Shown piece after piece: positions 42,972 to 52,447 of a DNA stretch of 64,000 bases. The translations under genes were made by a program, and so were the position numbers. Positions within the stretch are counted from its first letter, which is position 1; every line of letters begins with the position of its first letter. The stretch spans positions 372,001-436,000 of the forward strand of contig NZ_LXVX01000012.1 in assembly GCF_001650725.1 (NCBI RefSeq). The letters are read 5' to 3'. Source of the DNA: Sphingobium sp. TCM1. GTDB lineage: Bacteria; Pseudomonadota; Alphaproteobacteria; Sphingomonadales; Sphingomonadaceae. The notes under the pieces are model-generated. The model was not told the DNA's origin. It saw only the letters and a program-made list of their open reading frames with translations, and made no database searches.

Positions 42972-43430
42972 ATGTTTTTCGGATTGGTGAAAGAGGGAGA
43001 CGTTCGCGGGCCGCGCCGCAAGGCCGTCCGCACCGTGCTGGTGGTGGAGGATGAGCCGCTGGTCGCCTTCGACAATGAACATGCGCTGGAGCAGGCCGGC
43101 TATCGCATCGCTGCGACAGTCGATGAATATGGCCATGCCGTGCGCGTCATCGACGAAGGCGGGGTCGATCTGGTGATCGCCGACGTCGCCCTGCATGGCG
43201 AGAAAAGCGGTGTCGACGTCGCGCGCCACGCCGCTGCCTTGGGGCTACCCGTCCTGTTCGTCACGGGCCGCTGTCCGATCGACGCGCGCACGCTGGCGGT
43301 CGGATGCCTGGCCAAGCCCTATGCGCCACGCGAACTGGTCGCCGCGATCCATGTGGTCGACGCGGTGTTGCGCGGCGCCCGTCGACCGAAATTACCGCAT
43401 GGCCTCAGCCTGTTCGCCGCCGAAGGCTGA
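42972..43430 (+). CDS. Stand-alone response-regulator receiver protein
   Basis: 152 residues with a single receiver domain (~20-130). Motifs: acidic pair VVEDEP (E26, D27), phosphorylation site DLVIADVALHG (D71), switch Thr in FVTGR (T98) and conserved Lys in CLAKPY (K115). There is no DNA-binding or enzymatic output domain, so it acts through protein contact, as in phosphorelays. I choose ATG 42972 as start; an ATG at 42945 is possible. Divergent from the pseudouridine synthase gene. No kinase partner is adjacent; the degenerate histidine kinase is at 53643-55367. Confidence 0.82.
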   Translation: MFFGLVKEGDVRGPRRKAVRTVLVVEDEPLVAFDNEHALEQAGYRIAATVDEYGHAVRVIDEGGVDLVIADVALHGEKSGVDVARHAAALGLPVLFVTGRCPIDARTLAVGCLAKPYAPRELVAAIHVVDAVLRGARRPKLPHGLSLFAAEG

Positions 43431-43505
43431 TCGTCGCCCCTTGCCAGCGCGCGATCAGGCCATATGGTGGCCCCCGAATTGACGCCACGGGGGACGCGCG
43501 CATCC

Positions 43506-44831
43506 ATGACCGATACCATTGATGCCAGCCATGGCTGGCTCGACGCCGTGAAGCCCTATGTGCAGAAGGCGCCGTTGGCCGCCTTTTTTCTGGGCGTCTC
43601 GTCGGGTGCGCCCTTTGCGATGATCGCCGCAACGCTGACGACGCGGCTCGCACAGGACGGGATCGACAAGAAGGCGGTGACGGCGTTCACGCTCGCCTTC
43701 CTCGTCTATAATCTGAAATGGCTATGGGCCTGGATCGTGGATGGCGTCAGGCTGCCGATTCTCGGTCGGTTGGGACAGCGCGTATCGTGGCTGATCCTGG
43801 CCGGGCTGTTCGTCATGGCCGCAATGAGCTATCTGGCGCTGGTCGATCCCAAGACCAGCCTGGTCCAGACCGCCTATGCCGCGATATTGGTGGGCGTGGC
43901 CGGTGCCACCTACGACATCGTCATAGACGCCTATCGCATCGAACTGCTGAAACCGGAACAGTTGGGTGTCGGCTCGGGCATGTCGCAATATGGCTGGCGG
44001 ATAGGATCGGTCGCCGCCGGGTCGCTGGCGCTGGTGCTGGCGGCGAGGATCGGCTGGCACGGCGCCTATCTGGCCTGCGCGGCCTTTGCCCTTCCGGCGA
44101 TGTTGACCGGGCTTATCATGGGTGAGCCGGAACGACACCGGGAACCAGTCGCCCGTCGCGGCGTCGGCGAAGTCATGGCCTCGATCACCGGGCCGCTGGT
44201 CGAGTTCTTCCAGCGCCGGGGGGCGCTCCTCGTCCTGCTGTTTATCCTGATGCACAAGATCGGCGACACGCTGGCGAACCTGACCTTCCGCCTGCTGTTC
44301 GACGACATGGGCTACAGCAATGACGAGATCGCCATTTACGACGTCGGCATGGGTTTCTGGGCCTATCTGATCGGCATCTTCGTCGGCGGTATTTTCTATG
44401 CGCGACTGGGCATGAAGCGCTCGGTGCTGCTCAGCCTCATCCTGATGTGCATTTCCAATTTCAGCTTCGCCGCGCTGGCCGCGCTGGGAAAAAGCAACTG
44501 GGGCATGGCGGGGGCCATCGGCTTCGAGAATTTCGCCAGCGGCATCGGGGGCGTGACGGTGGTCGCCTATTTCTCCGCACTATGCGACCTGCGCTTTACG
44601 GCGGCGCAATATGCGCTGATTTCGGCGGCGGCGAGCATCGTCGGGCGCTTCCTGACCGGGACGACCGCCGGCGCGCTGATCGAGCGGTTCGGCTATGTCG
44701 ATTTCTACCTGTTCACGACCGCATTGGCGGTGCCGGGGATCCTTCTTTTCTGGCTGATGATGCGTGCCGGGCTGATCGATGCCAGCGTCGGGACCGCGGC
44801 GACCGAGGCGGGCGGTCAGCCCGCCGCGTAG
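43506..44831 (+). CDS. MFS transporter, AmpG/PAT-like
   Basis: 441 residues with about 12 membrane segments. The first cytoplasmic loop region (VQKAPLAAFFLGVSSGAPFA, LYNLKWLWAWIVD-type LAFLVYNLKWLWAWIVDGVR) is characteristic of the AmpG/PAT family of muropeptide or peptide/acetyl-CoA permeases. In Gram-negatives AmpG imports anhydromuropeptides for peptidoglycan recycling and ampC induction; no ampC is near here, so the substrate is unproven. The start is taken at ATG 43506 (MTDTIDASHGW); an ATG-like extension at 43464 is weaker. It overlaps the convergent DUF6628-like gene by 16 bases. Confidence 0.83.
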   Translation: MTDTIDASHGWLDAVKPYVQKAPLAAFFLGVSSGAPFAMIAATLTTRLAQDGIDKKAVTAFTLAFLVYNLKWLWAWIVDGVRLPILGRLGQRVSWLILAGLFVMAAMSYLALVDPKTSLVQTAYAAILVGVAGATYDIVIDAYRIELLKPEQLGVGSGMSQYGWRIGSVAAGSLALVLAARIGWHGAYLACAAFALPAMLTGLIMGEPERHREPVARRGVGEVMASITGPLVEFFQRRGALLVLLFILMHKIGDTLANLTFRLLFDDMGYSNDEIAIYDVGMGFWAYLIGIFVGGIFYARLGMKRSVLLSLILMCISNFSFAALAALGKSNWGMAGAIGFENFASGIGGVTVVAYFSALCDLRFTAAQYALISAAASIVGRFLTGTTAGALIERFGYVDFYLFTTALAVPGILLFWLMMRAGLIDASVGTAATEAGGQPAA

Positions 44832-45256
44832 AGATCGAGCGGACGGCCGAGGTCCGCATGGGCCTGCGCGACCGCCTGAAGGCAGGTGAGCGCACCCAGC
44901 GCATGATCGTTGCCCAGCAGTTCGCTGACCCGCCCATAAGCGGCGTTGGGATCACGCAGGGCATCGCCCGTCGCCTGCATCATCAGAGCTTCATCGGCGG
45001 TCATGCGGGCGCAGCAGCAGGGCGCGACCAATATCTTGCGGCTCGACGCGCGCGCCAGTTCCAGCATCATCGCGCGCATCAGCACCAATGGCCTGCGATA
45101 GCTGCGGCCAAAGGCGCCCAGCATTGCATTGGCGGCATGGGCATCATTGACGCCGGCAGTCGCCATGCGCCGCATCACGAACAGGAAGAGGCGATTGCCA
45201 TAGCCCCCCGGGATGGGACGGGGCAGGTCGAGGGGGGATGTCTCTCCATAAGCCAT
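44816..45256 (-). CDS. DUF6628-like sphingomonad protein, Fur-box promoter
   Basis: 146 residues, no signal peptide or membrane segment. Conserved-looking segments are GNRLFLFVMRRMATAGVNDA, AFGRSYRRPLVLMRAMMLEL and a striking Cys triplet in APCCCARMTADEALMM. I recall this as resembling a sphingomonad family of unknown function (DUF6628); that name is from memory, not from a search. The promoter upstream carries a Fur-box-like palindrome over its -35 element, which suggests iron or metal control. The Cys triplet may bind iron or a cluster; that is inference. It overlaps the end of the AmpG-like gene. Confidence 0.7.
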   Translation of the reverse strand: MAYGETSPLDLPRPIPGGYGNRLFLFVMRRMATAGVNDAHAANAMLGAFGRSYRRPLVLMRAMMLELARASSRKILVAPCCCARMTADEALMMQATGDALRDPNAAYGRVSELLGNDHALGALTCLQAVAQAHADLGRPLDLYAAG

Positions 45257-45288
45257 AGAATCGCGCCTTTTGCGTTAGTCAGGTAACG

Positions 45289-45317
45289 CAGCATACGCTA
45301 TTGCGAGTCAGTCGCAA
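45289..45317 (-). promoter_or_regulatory. Promoter overlapped by Fur-box-like palindrome
   Basis: The palindrome TTGCGAGTCAGTCGCAA (45301-45317; TTGCGA-5 nt-TCGCAA) overlaps a minus-strand promoter: TTGCGA as -35, 16-base spacer, TATGCT as -10 (about 45290-45295). The start codon of the DUF6628-like gene lies ~35-40 bases further. A second inverted repeat GCGTTA-6-TAACGC (about 45271-45288) sits just downstream of the -10. Similar TTGCGAATNATTCGCAA sites are seen before iron-uptake genes in proteobacteria. Confidence 0.5.
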
Positions 45318-45323
45318 GTATAT

Positions 45324-46658
45324 TCAATCAGGCAGTTGCGCATTCAGTCGCAAAATCTCGCCCGCCAGATAGAGCGAGCCGCCGATCAAAAGCTTTGGCG
45401 GCGCGTTGCCCCACGCGGTTGCGCCAGCCGCGACGGCCCGGATGGCCGCTTCCGGCCCGGCGTGGGCCGTGCAGCCGATGCCCCACGTCGCGGCAACGGC
45501 CGCGAACCGTTCAGGCGGATGATGGTCATGCCCGGGCACGGGCAAGGCATGGATATGCGCGATCTTGCCAGCGAACGGCGCGAGGAAGGCGTCCATTTCC
45601 TTGTTGGCCAACATGCCGATGATAAGGTGCAGTTTCTGCCCTTCCAGCCGGTCGGCGGTGAAATAGGCGCCGATCGCCTCGCCCGCACCTGCATTATGGC
45701 CGCCGTCCAGCCACGCTGTGCTGCCTTCGGGGAGGGGAGCGATCAACGGGCCATGCTCCAGCCGCTGTAGCCGTGCGGGCCATTGCGCCCAGAGTGGGGC
45801 GGCCTTGAGCGCGGCTTCGGGAAGCGGCACCGCATTTTGATGGCGCAACATGGCGAAGGCGAGGGCAGCATTCTGAACCTGATGCGCGCCGGCAAGGCGC
45901 GGCATTGGCGTGTCGAGCCTGCCCAGAGCGTCGCGATAATGGAGCCGGTCGCGATAGACGGCTGCGTCCCATCCTTCGCCCTGGCCGATCCAAACCGTGC
46001 CGGCCCGATCGGCGGCGTCCTGCATCACCGGGAAGAGCGAGTCGGGATAACGCTGGGTCACGAGCGCGGCGCCGGGCTTGGCGATACCAGCCTTTTCGGC
46101 GGCGATCCGATCGAGCGTGTCGCCCAGGAAAGCCTGGTGGTCGATACCGAGCTGGGCGATGCCGCACACTGCCGGATCGACGATCACATTGGTGGCGTCG
46201 AGCCGCCCGCCAAGCCCCACTTCGACGATACAGGCATCGGCGTCATGTTCAGCAAAGGCAAGGAAGGCGGCGGCGGTCGTCACTTCGAAGAAGCTGGCGT
46301 TCACGCCCTCTGCGATATCGAGGACGCGCTCCAGGTAACGGGCGAGTTGTTCGTCGGCGATGAGCTGGCCCGACACCCGGATTCGCTCGTTGAAGCGGAC
46401 CAGATGCGGCGAGGTGAAGACGTGGACGCTCTTGCCGTCCGCCTCCATTGCCGCGCGCAGGAAGGCGCAGGTCGACCCCTTGCCATTGGTGCCGGCCACA
46501 TGGAAGATCGGGGGCAGGGCGCGGTGTGGATCGCCGAGACGCTCCAGCAGCCGGGTGATGCGCTCCAGGCCCAGCACATCGGCACCGGGCGACAGCGACC
46601 AGAGCCGGTCTAGTTGGGCTTGCACCTGGGGATCATCCGAAACGGCGTGGTCGGCCAT
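45324..46658 (-). CDS. folC: Bifunctional folylpolyglutamate/dihydrofolate synthase
   Basis: Adds glutamate residues to folates, and Gln-free dihydropteroate conversion to dihydrofolate in bifunctional enzymes. The 444-residue Mur-ligase-like protein has the P-loop AGTNGKGST (55-63), FTSPHLVRFNERIRVSGQ, VEVGLGGRLDATN, GIDHQAFLGDT and ALVTQR, all FolC motifs. A C-terminal ligase domain has WLDGGHNAGAGEAIG. Length is typical. It follows accD on the minus strand (the accD-folC pair of proteobacteria), with a 37-base gap. Confidence 0.95.
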   Translation of the reverse strand: MADHAVSDDPQVQAQLDRLWSLSPGADVLGLERITRLLERLGDPHRALPPIFHVAGTNGKGSTCAFLRAAMEADGKSVHVFTSPHLVRFNERIRVSGQLIADEQLARYLERVLDIAEGVNASFFEVTTAAAFLAFAEHDADACIVEVGLGGRLDATNVIVDPAVCGIAQLGIDHQAFLGDTLDRIAAEKAGIAKPGAALVTQRYPDSLFPVMQDAADRAGTVWIGQGEGWDAAVYRDRLHYRDALGRLDTPMPRLAGAHQVQNAALAFAMLRHQNAVPLPEAALKAAPLWAQWPARLQRLEHGPLIAPLPEGSTAWLDGGHNAGAGEAIGAYFTADRLEGQKLHLIIGMLANKEMDAFLAPFAGKIAHIHALPVPGHDHHPPERFAAVAATWGIGCTAHAGPEAAIRAVAAGATAWGNAPPKLLIGGSLYLAGEILRLNAQLPD

Positions 46659-46695
46659 GGCGCTTGCTCCCCCCTGTCGCGCGATGATGTCTGGA

Positions 46696-47544
46696 TCAGG
46701 CGGCGGCGCGCGGGCTGAGATAGCCGATCACACGCGCCAGCGTATCGCGCAATTCGTTGCGATGGACCACCATGTCGAGCATACCGTGGTCCAGCAGATA
46801 TTCGGCGCGTTGGAATCCTTCGGGCAGCTTTTCCCGGATCGTGTTTTCGATCACGCGCTGTCCGGCGAAGCCGATCAGCGCGTTCGGCTCGGCGATCTGG
46901 ATATCGCCCAGCATCGCATAGCTCGCGGTGACGCCGCCCGTCGTCGGATCGGTCAGCACGACGATATAGGGCAGGCCGGCCGCATGGAGCTTCTGGATCG
47001 CCACGGTGGCGCGGGGCATCTGCATCAGGGAAAGAATTCCCTCCTGCATCCGCGCGCCGCCGGCGGCGGTAAAGATGACATAAGGGCATTTATGGGCGAT
47101 CGCGTCATTGACGCCCTGGATGAAGGCCGCGCCCACGCCCATGCCCATGGAACCGCCCATGAAGGCGAAATTCTGCACGCCCATCACGAGGGGCACGTCG
47201 TCGATCGCGCCGCGCGCGTTGATCAGCGCATCCTGGTCGCCTGTGGCGCTGCGGGCAGCCCTGATGCGATCGGGATAGCGCTTGCTGTCGCGGAATTTGA
47301 GCGGGTCTTCGGGTACATGCGGTGTCGGCAGCAGGATGAAGCCGGCGTCGAGGATCTGCTCGAACCGCTCATTGGGCCCGATACGGCCATGATGGTCGCA
47401 GCGCGGGCAGACCGAGAGATTCTCCTCCCACTCCTTGATGAAGATCATCTCCATGCAGGAGGGGCATTTGTGCCACAGCGTCTCGGCTGTGGTTTCCTTC
47501 TTCGTGAAGGGGAGGGCGTTGCGGACGCGGTTGATCCAGCTCAT
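46696..47544 (-). CDS. accD: Acetyl-CoA carboxylase, carboxyltransferase beta subunit
   Basis: Transfers carboxyl from biotin-carboxyl carrier to acetyl-CoA, making malonyl-CoA for fatty acids. 282 residues from ATG 47544 ([16 protein letters not shown]). The N-terminal zinc ribbon is C27-x2-C30 and C46-x2-C49 ([16 protein letters not shown]). The carboxyltransferase core has [60 protein letters not shown] and [10 protein letters not shown]. The start overlaps trpA by 4 bases (ATGA). The order trpB-trpA-accD-folC is the usual one in alphaproteobacteria. A longer frame is only trpA shadow. Confidence 0.96.
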   Translation of the reverse strand: MSWINRVRNALPFTKKETTAETLWHKCPSCMEMIFIKEWEENLSVCPRCDHHGRIGPNERFEQILDAGFILLPTPHVPEDPLKFRDSKRYPDRIRAARSATGDQDALINARGAIDDVPLVMGVQNFAFMGGSMGMGVGAAFIQGVNDAIAHKCPYVIFTAAGGARMQEGILSLMQMPRATVAIQKLHAAGLPYIVVLTDPTTGGVTASYAMLGDIQIAEPNALIGFAGQRVIENTIREKLPEGFQRAEYLLDHGMLDMVVHRNELRDTLARVIGYLSPRAAA

Positions 47545-48362
47545 GCGGCGGTCTCTTGGGTGTTTGCGGTGAGGGCGCTGCTGAGGGCAGCGACGAAATT
47601 CTGGACGAAGGGAGCTGCGGCATCGCCATGTGATCCCACGATGTCCACAATCGCCGATCCGACCACCACGCCGTCGGCGATGCGACCGATCGCGGCGGCC
47701 TGCTCGGGCGAGCGGACGCCGAAACCGACCGCAATCGGCAGGTCGGTGGCCGCCTTCAGCTTTTCCACAGCGATTTCGATATTGGCCTGTGCCGCTTGCT
47801 GCTTGCCAGTGATACCGGCGACGGCGACATGGTAGAGGAAGCCGCTGGCGCCATCGAGCACGGCGGGCAGGCGTGCTGCATCGGTGGTCGGCGTCGCCAG
47901 TCGAACAAGGTGGACGCCGACGCCGCGCAGGGCGGGGCCGACCTCGGCATCTTCCTCCGGCGGGATATCGACGCAGATGACGCCGTCGACGCCCGCAGCC
48001 TTGCACTGATCGGCGAACCAGTCGGGCCCCCGCACCAGCATCGGATTGGCATAGCCCATCAGGATCAGGGGCGTATCGGGATGACGCGCCCGGAAATCAG
48101 CGGCAAGTGCGAAGACATGCTTAGTCTTCGTGCCGGAACCAAGGCTACGCAGGTTCGCCAGTTCGATCGCCGGGCCATCGGCCATCGGATCGGTGAAGGG
48201 CATCCCCAGTTCGATGATGTCCGCCCCGCCCGCAACCAGCGCGTCGAGGATGGCTGGGGTGGCGGCAACGTCGGGATCGCCGGCTGTCACGAAGGTGATG
48301 AGCGCGGCGCGGCCCTGCGCCTTGCAGGCGGCGAAGCGGGAGGCCAGACGATCCATGCTCAC
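47541..48362 (-). CDS. trpA: Tryptophan synthase alpha chain
   Basis: Cleaves indole-3-glycerol phosphate to indole and G3P, as the alpha subunit. The 273-residue TIM barrel has [11 protein letters not shown], the catalytic Glu in [16 protein letters not shown] (E51) and Asp (D62), [27 protein letters not shown] and [15 protein letters not shown]. Start codon is GTG at 48362, overlapping the trpB stop by 4 bases (GTGA); an ATG follows two codons later. Coupled to trpB and accD. Confidence 0.96.
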   Translation of the reverse strand: MSMDRLASRFAACKAQGRAALITFVTAGDPDVAATPAILDALVAGGADIIELGMPFTDPMADGPAIELANLRSLGSGTKTKHVFALAADFRARHPDTPLILMGYANPMLVRGPDWFADQCKAAGVDGVICVDIPPEEDAEVGPALRGVGVHLVRLATPTTDAARLPAVLDGASGFLYHVAVAGITGKQQAAQANIEIAVEKLKAATDLPIAVGFGVRSPEQAAAIGRIADGVVVGSAIVDIVGSHGDAAAPFVQNFVAALSSALTANTQETAA

Positions 48363-49600
48363 ATCTCCACTCCCAGCGCGTCGGCGACGGTGAAGATGTC
48401 CTTGTCCCCCCGGCCCGACAGGTTGATGACGATGATCTTGTCTGCGTCCAGCGTCGGCGCGATCTGTTCGGCCGCCGCCACGGCATGGGCGGATTCGAGC
48501 GCGGGGATGATGCCTTCCAGCTTGCTGAGCGTCTGGAAGCTCTCCAGCGCCTCGTCGTCCCTGATCGGCATATATTGCACCCGGCCGATCTCGTGCAGCC
48601 AGCTATGTTCCGGGCCGATGCCGGGATAGTCGAGGCCGGCGGAAATGCTGTGGGCCTCAGTGATCTGGCCGTCCTCGTCCTGCAACAGATAGGTGCGGTT
48701 GCCGTGGAGGATGCCCGACGCGCCGCCGGCAAGGCTCGCGGCGTGCTTCTTGTCCAGCCCTTCGCCCGCCGCTTCCACACCGATCATCGCGACCTCGGGA
48801 TCATCCAGGAAGGGATGGAACAGGCCGATGGCGTTGGAGCCGCCGCCAACCGGTGCGATCAGCAAGTCGGGCAGGCGGCCTTCGGCCTCCAGCATCTGCG
48901 CGCGGGTTTCCTTGCCGATGATCGACTGGAAATCGCGGACGAGTTCGGGATAGGGGTGCGGCCCCGCTGCCGTACCGATGATGTAGAATGTGTCATGCAC
49001 ATTCGACACCCAGTAGCGCAGCGCGTCGTTCATCGAATCCTTGAGCGTAGCGGATCCCGATGTGACCGGGATCACTTCCGCGCCCAGCAGCTTCATGCGG
49101 AAGACATTGGGCTTCTGCCGCTCCACATCCTTCGCGCCCATGAAGATCTTGCATTCCATGCCGAACAGGGCAGCGACGGTCGCGGTGGCCACGCCATGCT
49201 GGCCCGCGCCGGTTTCGGCGATGACCTTCTTTTTGCCCATGCGCCGGGCGAGCAGCGCCTGGCCGATGCAATTGTTGATCTTGTGCGCGCCGGTATGGTT
49301 CAGTTCCTCGCGCTTCAGATAGATTTTTGCGCCCTTGCCCGGCTCCGCTCTGGCGCGCAGCGCTTCGGTCAGCCGCTGGGCATAGTAAAGCGGGTTGGGG
49401 CGACCGACGTAGGAACGGAGCAGTTCGGTATATTCGGCGTCGAATTCGGGATCAGCCTTGGCGGCCTTGTAGACCTTCTCCAGCTCCAGGATCAGCGGCA
49501 TCAGCGTTTCGGCGACATAGCGGCCGCCGAATGCGCCGAAATGGCCGCTCTTGTCGGGCTGGGATCGCAGGCTGTTGGGCAAGGTAGCAATATCGATCAT
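48359..49600 (-). CDS. trpB: Tryptophan synthase beta chain
   Basis: PLP-dependent condensation of indole with serine. The 413-residue protein has the PLP lysine K107 in [40 protein letters not shown], the glycine-rich phosphate loop [16 protein letters not shown] and a monovalent-cation-site region downstream ([20 protein letters not shown]). Length is typical of TrpB1. It is coupled with trpA by a 4-base overlap and follows trpF after a 99-base gap. Confidence 0.97.
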   Translation of the reverse strand: MIDIATLPNSLRSQPDKSGHFGAFGGRYVAETLMPLILELEKVYKAAKADPEFDAEYTELLRSYVGRPNPLYYAQRLTEALRARAEPGKGAKIYLKREELNHTGAHKINNCIGQALLARRMGKKKVIAETGAGQHGVATATVAALFGMECKIFMGAKDVERQKPNVFRMKLLGAEVIPVTSGSATLKDSMNDALRYWVSNVHDTFYIIGTAAGPHPYPELVRDFQSIIGKETRAQMLEAEGRLPDLLIAPVGGGSNAIGLFHPFLDDPEVAMIGVEAAGEGLDKKHAASLAGGASGILHGNRTYLLQDEDGQITEAHSISAGLDYPGIGPEHSWLHEIGRVQYMPIRDDEALESFQTLSKLEGIIPALESAHAVAAAEQIAPTLDADKIIVINLSGRGDKDIFTVADALGVEM

Positions 49601-49699
49601 GATGTCAGTCTTTCCGGGACAGATATGGGTGTTCGCTTCGGTTCAAGGGAAGCGATCAGCGCCATCGTCCTTCGATGCGCAGGGCAAGGGCATTCAGCG

Positions 49700-50344
49700 T
49701 CAACATGCGGACACCGCTTTGCAGAAGGCCGTGATCTTGTCCACACTCTTGATGCCCGGCCCGTCTTCGACACCAGACGAAACGTCGATCAGAGGCGCGC
49801 CGGTGACACGGATCGCCTCGCACACGTTGGCGATCGACAGGCCGCCCGACAGCCCCCAAGGCGACGGGATGGAAAGGCCGCACAACAATGTCCAGTCAAA
49901 GCGCAGACCCATGCCGCCAGGGAGAGCCGCGCCGTCGGGCGTCTTGGCGTCAAACAGCAGCCGGTCGACAGCGCCCGAATAGCGGCTGGCGCCATCGATG
50001 TCGGCACGCGTCTTGACCGAGATTGCCTTCCATACCGGCAGGCCGAAACGCTGGCGGATGGCCGCCGCCCGTTCAGCGCTTTCCTTGCCGTGAAGCTGGA
50101 ACGCAGTCAGCACGCCGCTCCTGGTCAGCCCGGTGAGTTGTTCGTCGTCGGGATCGACGACAACCGCGATCCGCTCGACATGGGCCGGGACGGCTGCAGC
50201 GAGCGCGGCCATTTGCTCAGGCTCGACGTGACGCGGACTTTTGGGGAAATGGACGAAGCCCAGATGGCTTGCGCCCGCGCGAACGGCTGCCCCCACAGTC
50301 TCGGGCGTAGAAAGGCCGCAAATCTTGATCGCGAGTCGGGACAT
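49700..50344 (-). CDS. trpF: Phosphoribosylanthranilate isomerase
   Basis: Isomerises PRA to CdRP in tryptophan synthesis. The 214-residue TIM-barrel protein begins LAIKICGLSTPETVGAAV with the catalytic Cys (IKICGL) and has LGFVHFPKSPRHVEPEQM. It continues with VDRLLFDAKTPDGAALPGGM (catalytic Asp) and a C-terminal phosphate-binding segment ending DVSSGVEDGPGIKSVDKI. It heads the trpF-trpB-trpA run; trpE, trpG, trpD and trpC are elsewhere. Confidence 0.95.
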   Translation of the reverse strand: MSRLAIKICGLSTPETVGAAVRAGASHLGFVHFPKSPRHVEPEQMAALAAAVPAHVERIAVVVDPDDEQLTGLTRSGVLTAFQLHGKESAERAAAIRQRFGLPVWKAISVKTRADIDGASRYSGAVDRLLFDAKTPDGAALPGGMGLRFDWTLLCGLSIPSPWGLSGGLSIANVCEAIRVTGAPLIDVSSGVEDGPGIKSVDKITAFCKAVSAC

Positions 50345-50372
50345 GGCAGCGGGCTTTAGCGGGGATGGACGT

Positions 50373-51236
50373 TCAAGTCACATGGTGGCCGTCTGCGGTC
50401 AGGTCCATGTCATGCAATGCGAGCCACTGGTCGGCATGGGTGATGCAGGCGTCTCCCAGAAACCGATCGAGCGCGGCGACGATCTCTGCGTCGCTCATCA
50501 TCGCGGGATCGAGCGGCGGATGCCAGTGGAGCCTGAAATGGGGGCCGCTGGTACGAAGAAGATAGAAGGGCAGGAAACGCGCGTCGGTCTTGCGCGCGAG
50601 CCGCAGCGCGATCGACAGATTGCCGGACGGCTCCACCGGCCGGCCGAACGTCGGAAACCAGACCTGCCGGTCGCGCCGTTCGTCCAGCAGGATGAACAGG
50701 CTGGCGCGGGGATGGCGGGTCAGATGCCTCAATATGCGGCGTGCCGCACCATCGCCGGTTACGACTTCATCCATATAGCTTTGCCGCGCCTTGCCGAGTT
50801 GAGCAGCGGTCTTTTCATCGGCCGGGGGCGCATAGACGCCAAGGCCGGGCCGGTCGGTCGATGCCTTGCCATGCGCGCCCAGCAGGTCCCAGTTGCCCAG
50901 ATGGACCGACAGACCGATCAGCGGACGCGGCGCGTCCAGCACGGCCTGATAGTCCGCCGCGTTTTCGACCTGGATATGCGCTCCGTCGACCAGCCGGTCG
51001 ATATTGGCGAGTTCCGCCAGGGTGCGCCCCATATTTTCCCAGCGGTGCGTCAGAAGGGATTCGCGATCGGCGGGGGTCAGATCGGGGCGGAGGAGCGCCA
51101 GATTGGCGCGCGCGCGCGCATCCCGCAACTTCATGCGCGGGCGTGCGATGCGGGATGACAGCCACCCTCCAAGCCATGATGCCGGGGTGGCCGGCAACCG
51201 GCGAAGCAGCATGAAGAGAAAAGGGTTGGAGAGCAT
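50373..51236 (-). CDS. LpxL/HtrB-like lipid acyltransferase
   Basis: 287 residues of the lysophospholipid acyltransferase superfamily, LpxL/HtrB branch. The catalytic H-x4-D is in GLSVHLGNWDLLGAHG (H112, D117), followed by ARRILRHLTRHPRASLFILLDERRDRQVW, where LpxL enzymes have a D-x-R motif, then FPTFGRPVEPSGN. An N-terminal hydrophobic stretch (LFMLLRRLP, ASWLGGWL) suggests membrane association. LpxL acylates lipid A in LPS-bearing bacteria, but sphingomonads usually lack LPS, so a different acceptor such as a glycosphingolipid or hopanoid headgroup is plausible (inference). It is divergent from the GT21-like gene by 50 bases. The trp genes lie downstream. Confidence 0.8.
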   Translation of the reverse strand: MLSNPFLFMLLRRLPATPASWLGGWLSSRIARPRMKLRDARARANLALLRPDLTPADRESLLTHRWENMGRTLAELANIDRLVDGAHIQVENAADYQAVLDAPRPLIGLSVHLGNWDLLGAHGKASTDRPGLGVYAPPADEKTAAQLGKARQSYMDEVVTGDGAARRILRHLTRHPRASLFILLDERRDRQVWFPTFGRPVEPSGNLSIALRLARKTDARFLPFYLLRTSGPHFRLHWHPPLDPAMMSDAEIVAALDRFLGDACITHADQWLALHDMDLTADGHHVT

Positions 51237-51286
51237 GAAGATAGCGTCATACAGCAGCAGTTGAGACGGTAAAGGGGCGCAGCGCC

Positions 51287-52405
51287 GTGACGATCATGCT
51301 TTGGATATGGGCGCTGCTTCAGGCGCTGACCCTCATGGGGGTGGCGCTGTATCTGCGCCATGTGCCGACAGACCGGAAGATCGAGGCTCCCGATGGCGCA
51401 GTGGCCATTCTGAGCGTCCGCGACGACTGGGATGGCGGACCGGTACTGATCGCGCGGCTGAAAGCGCAAAGCGCGGCTTTTCGTTTGCTGATTGCGACAT
51501 CGGGCGTCTGTCCGGCGGCCGACGCGCTGGCGGCGCGGGAAGGCGGCTGGGTGCAGATCGTCGCCGCCGGAATCGCGCAGGATGAAGGCCAGAAGGTGCA
51601 TAAGCTGCGCGCGGCGCTACGCGCTTTGCGGCCAGAGGATCGCTGGCTGCTGTTCATCGATGCCGACATTGATCCGCCGACGCGGCTGGTCGGACGGCTG
51701 CTTTTCCCGCTGGTCCGGGACAAGGCGGACATCGTCACCGGCTATCGGCTTCTACTCCCCGAACGCAACATGGTCGCGGCGCTGGTCGGCGCGGTGGAGA
51801 TGCAATTAGCGACAATGCCGCGGTCGGCCAACGCGACCATGCCCTGGGGCGGCGCGATGGCGATATCGCGGGCGGTGGCGGACCGGCTGGACCTGGATTC
51901 GGCGTTGGCGGGGCGGCTGTCCGACGACATGGCAGTTGGGCTGGCCGGTTGGCGCGCGAAGCTGCGGCTGCGGCCGGTGCGGGACTTGCTGGTGGCGAGC
52001 CCGTTGCAGGCGAGTGGGGCGCTGGCCTTCGGCGTTCGACAATATCGGCATGTCATCACCAACAGCGCGGGCATGTGGCGCTTGGCGACCGCCTTGGTCG
52101 CGGTCCAGTCGGCGTTTTGGTTGTGGGCGTTGCTGTATGGCGGCTGGCCCGCAGTCATGATCGGCTACGGGGCGGCGGCGGGCAGGGCATTGGTGCGGGC
52201 GCGGATCATCGCTGACATACTGGAACCGGAGCAGGTGCAGGCGGCCCGCCGATCGCTCTGGTGGGACATATTGGCGCCATTTGCCGTGTGCTGGACGCAT
52301 TTGGGGATGCAGTTGGCGGCGGCCTGCTCGGACCGGATCCGCTGGGGTGGGTTTGACTATTGGGTGAAGCAGGGGGCGGTCGTGCGGATCGAGAAGCTGC
52401 GCTAA
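51287..52405 (+). CDS. GT21-like lipid glycosyltransferase (ceramide glucosyltransferase / HpnI type)
   Basis: 372 residues with an N-terminal membrane segment (~4-24), a cytoplasmic GT-A domain and 2-3 C-terminal membrane segments. All GT21 landmarks occur in order: the KVxxL segment DEGQKVHKL (NPKVNNL in ceramide glucosyltransferases), FIDADID (DSD/DxD at 124-129), the catalytic-base region LSDDMAVGL (D213, D214) and RQYRH (251-255, aligned with the Q/R-x-x-R-W motif). The last position is His where Trp is usual. GT21 enzymes glycosylate ceramide; HpnI uses hopanoids. Which acceptor applies here is unknown. Start codon GTG 51287 with AAGGGG upstream, or ATG 51296. Confidence 0.75.
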   Translation: MTIMLWIWALLQALTLMGVALYLRHVPTDRKIEAPDGAVAILSVRDDWDGGPVLIARLKAQSAAFRLLIATSGVCPAADALAAREGGWVQIVAAGIAQDEGQKVHKLRAALRALRPEDRWLLFIDADIDPPTRLVGRLLFPLVRDKADIVTGYRLLLPERNMVAALVGAVEMQLATMPRSANATMPWGGAMAISRAVADRLDLDSALAGRLSDDMAVGLAGWRAKLRLRPVRDLLVASPLQASGALAFGVRQYRHVITNSAGMWRLATALVAVQSAFWLWALLYGGWPAVMIGYGAAAGRALVRARIIADILEPEQVQAARRSLWWDILAPFAVCWTHLGMQLAAACSDRIRWGGFDYWVKQGAVVRIEKLR

Positions 52406-52447
52406 ACGTCTCAAGCTTCGCAAAAATCGCCAGCTCCCTGAAATTCA

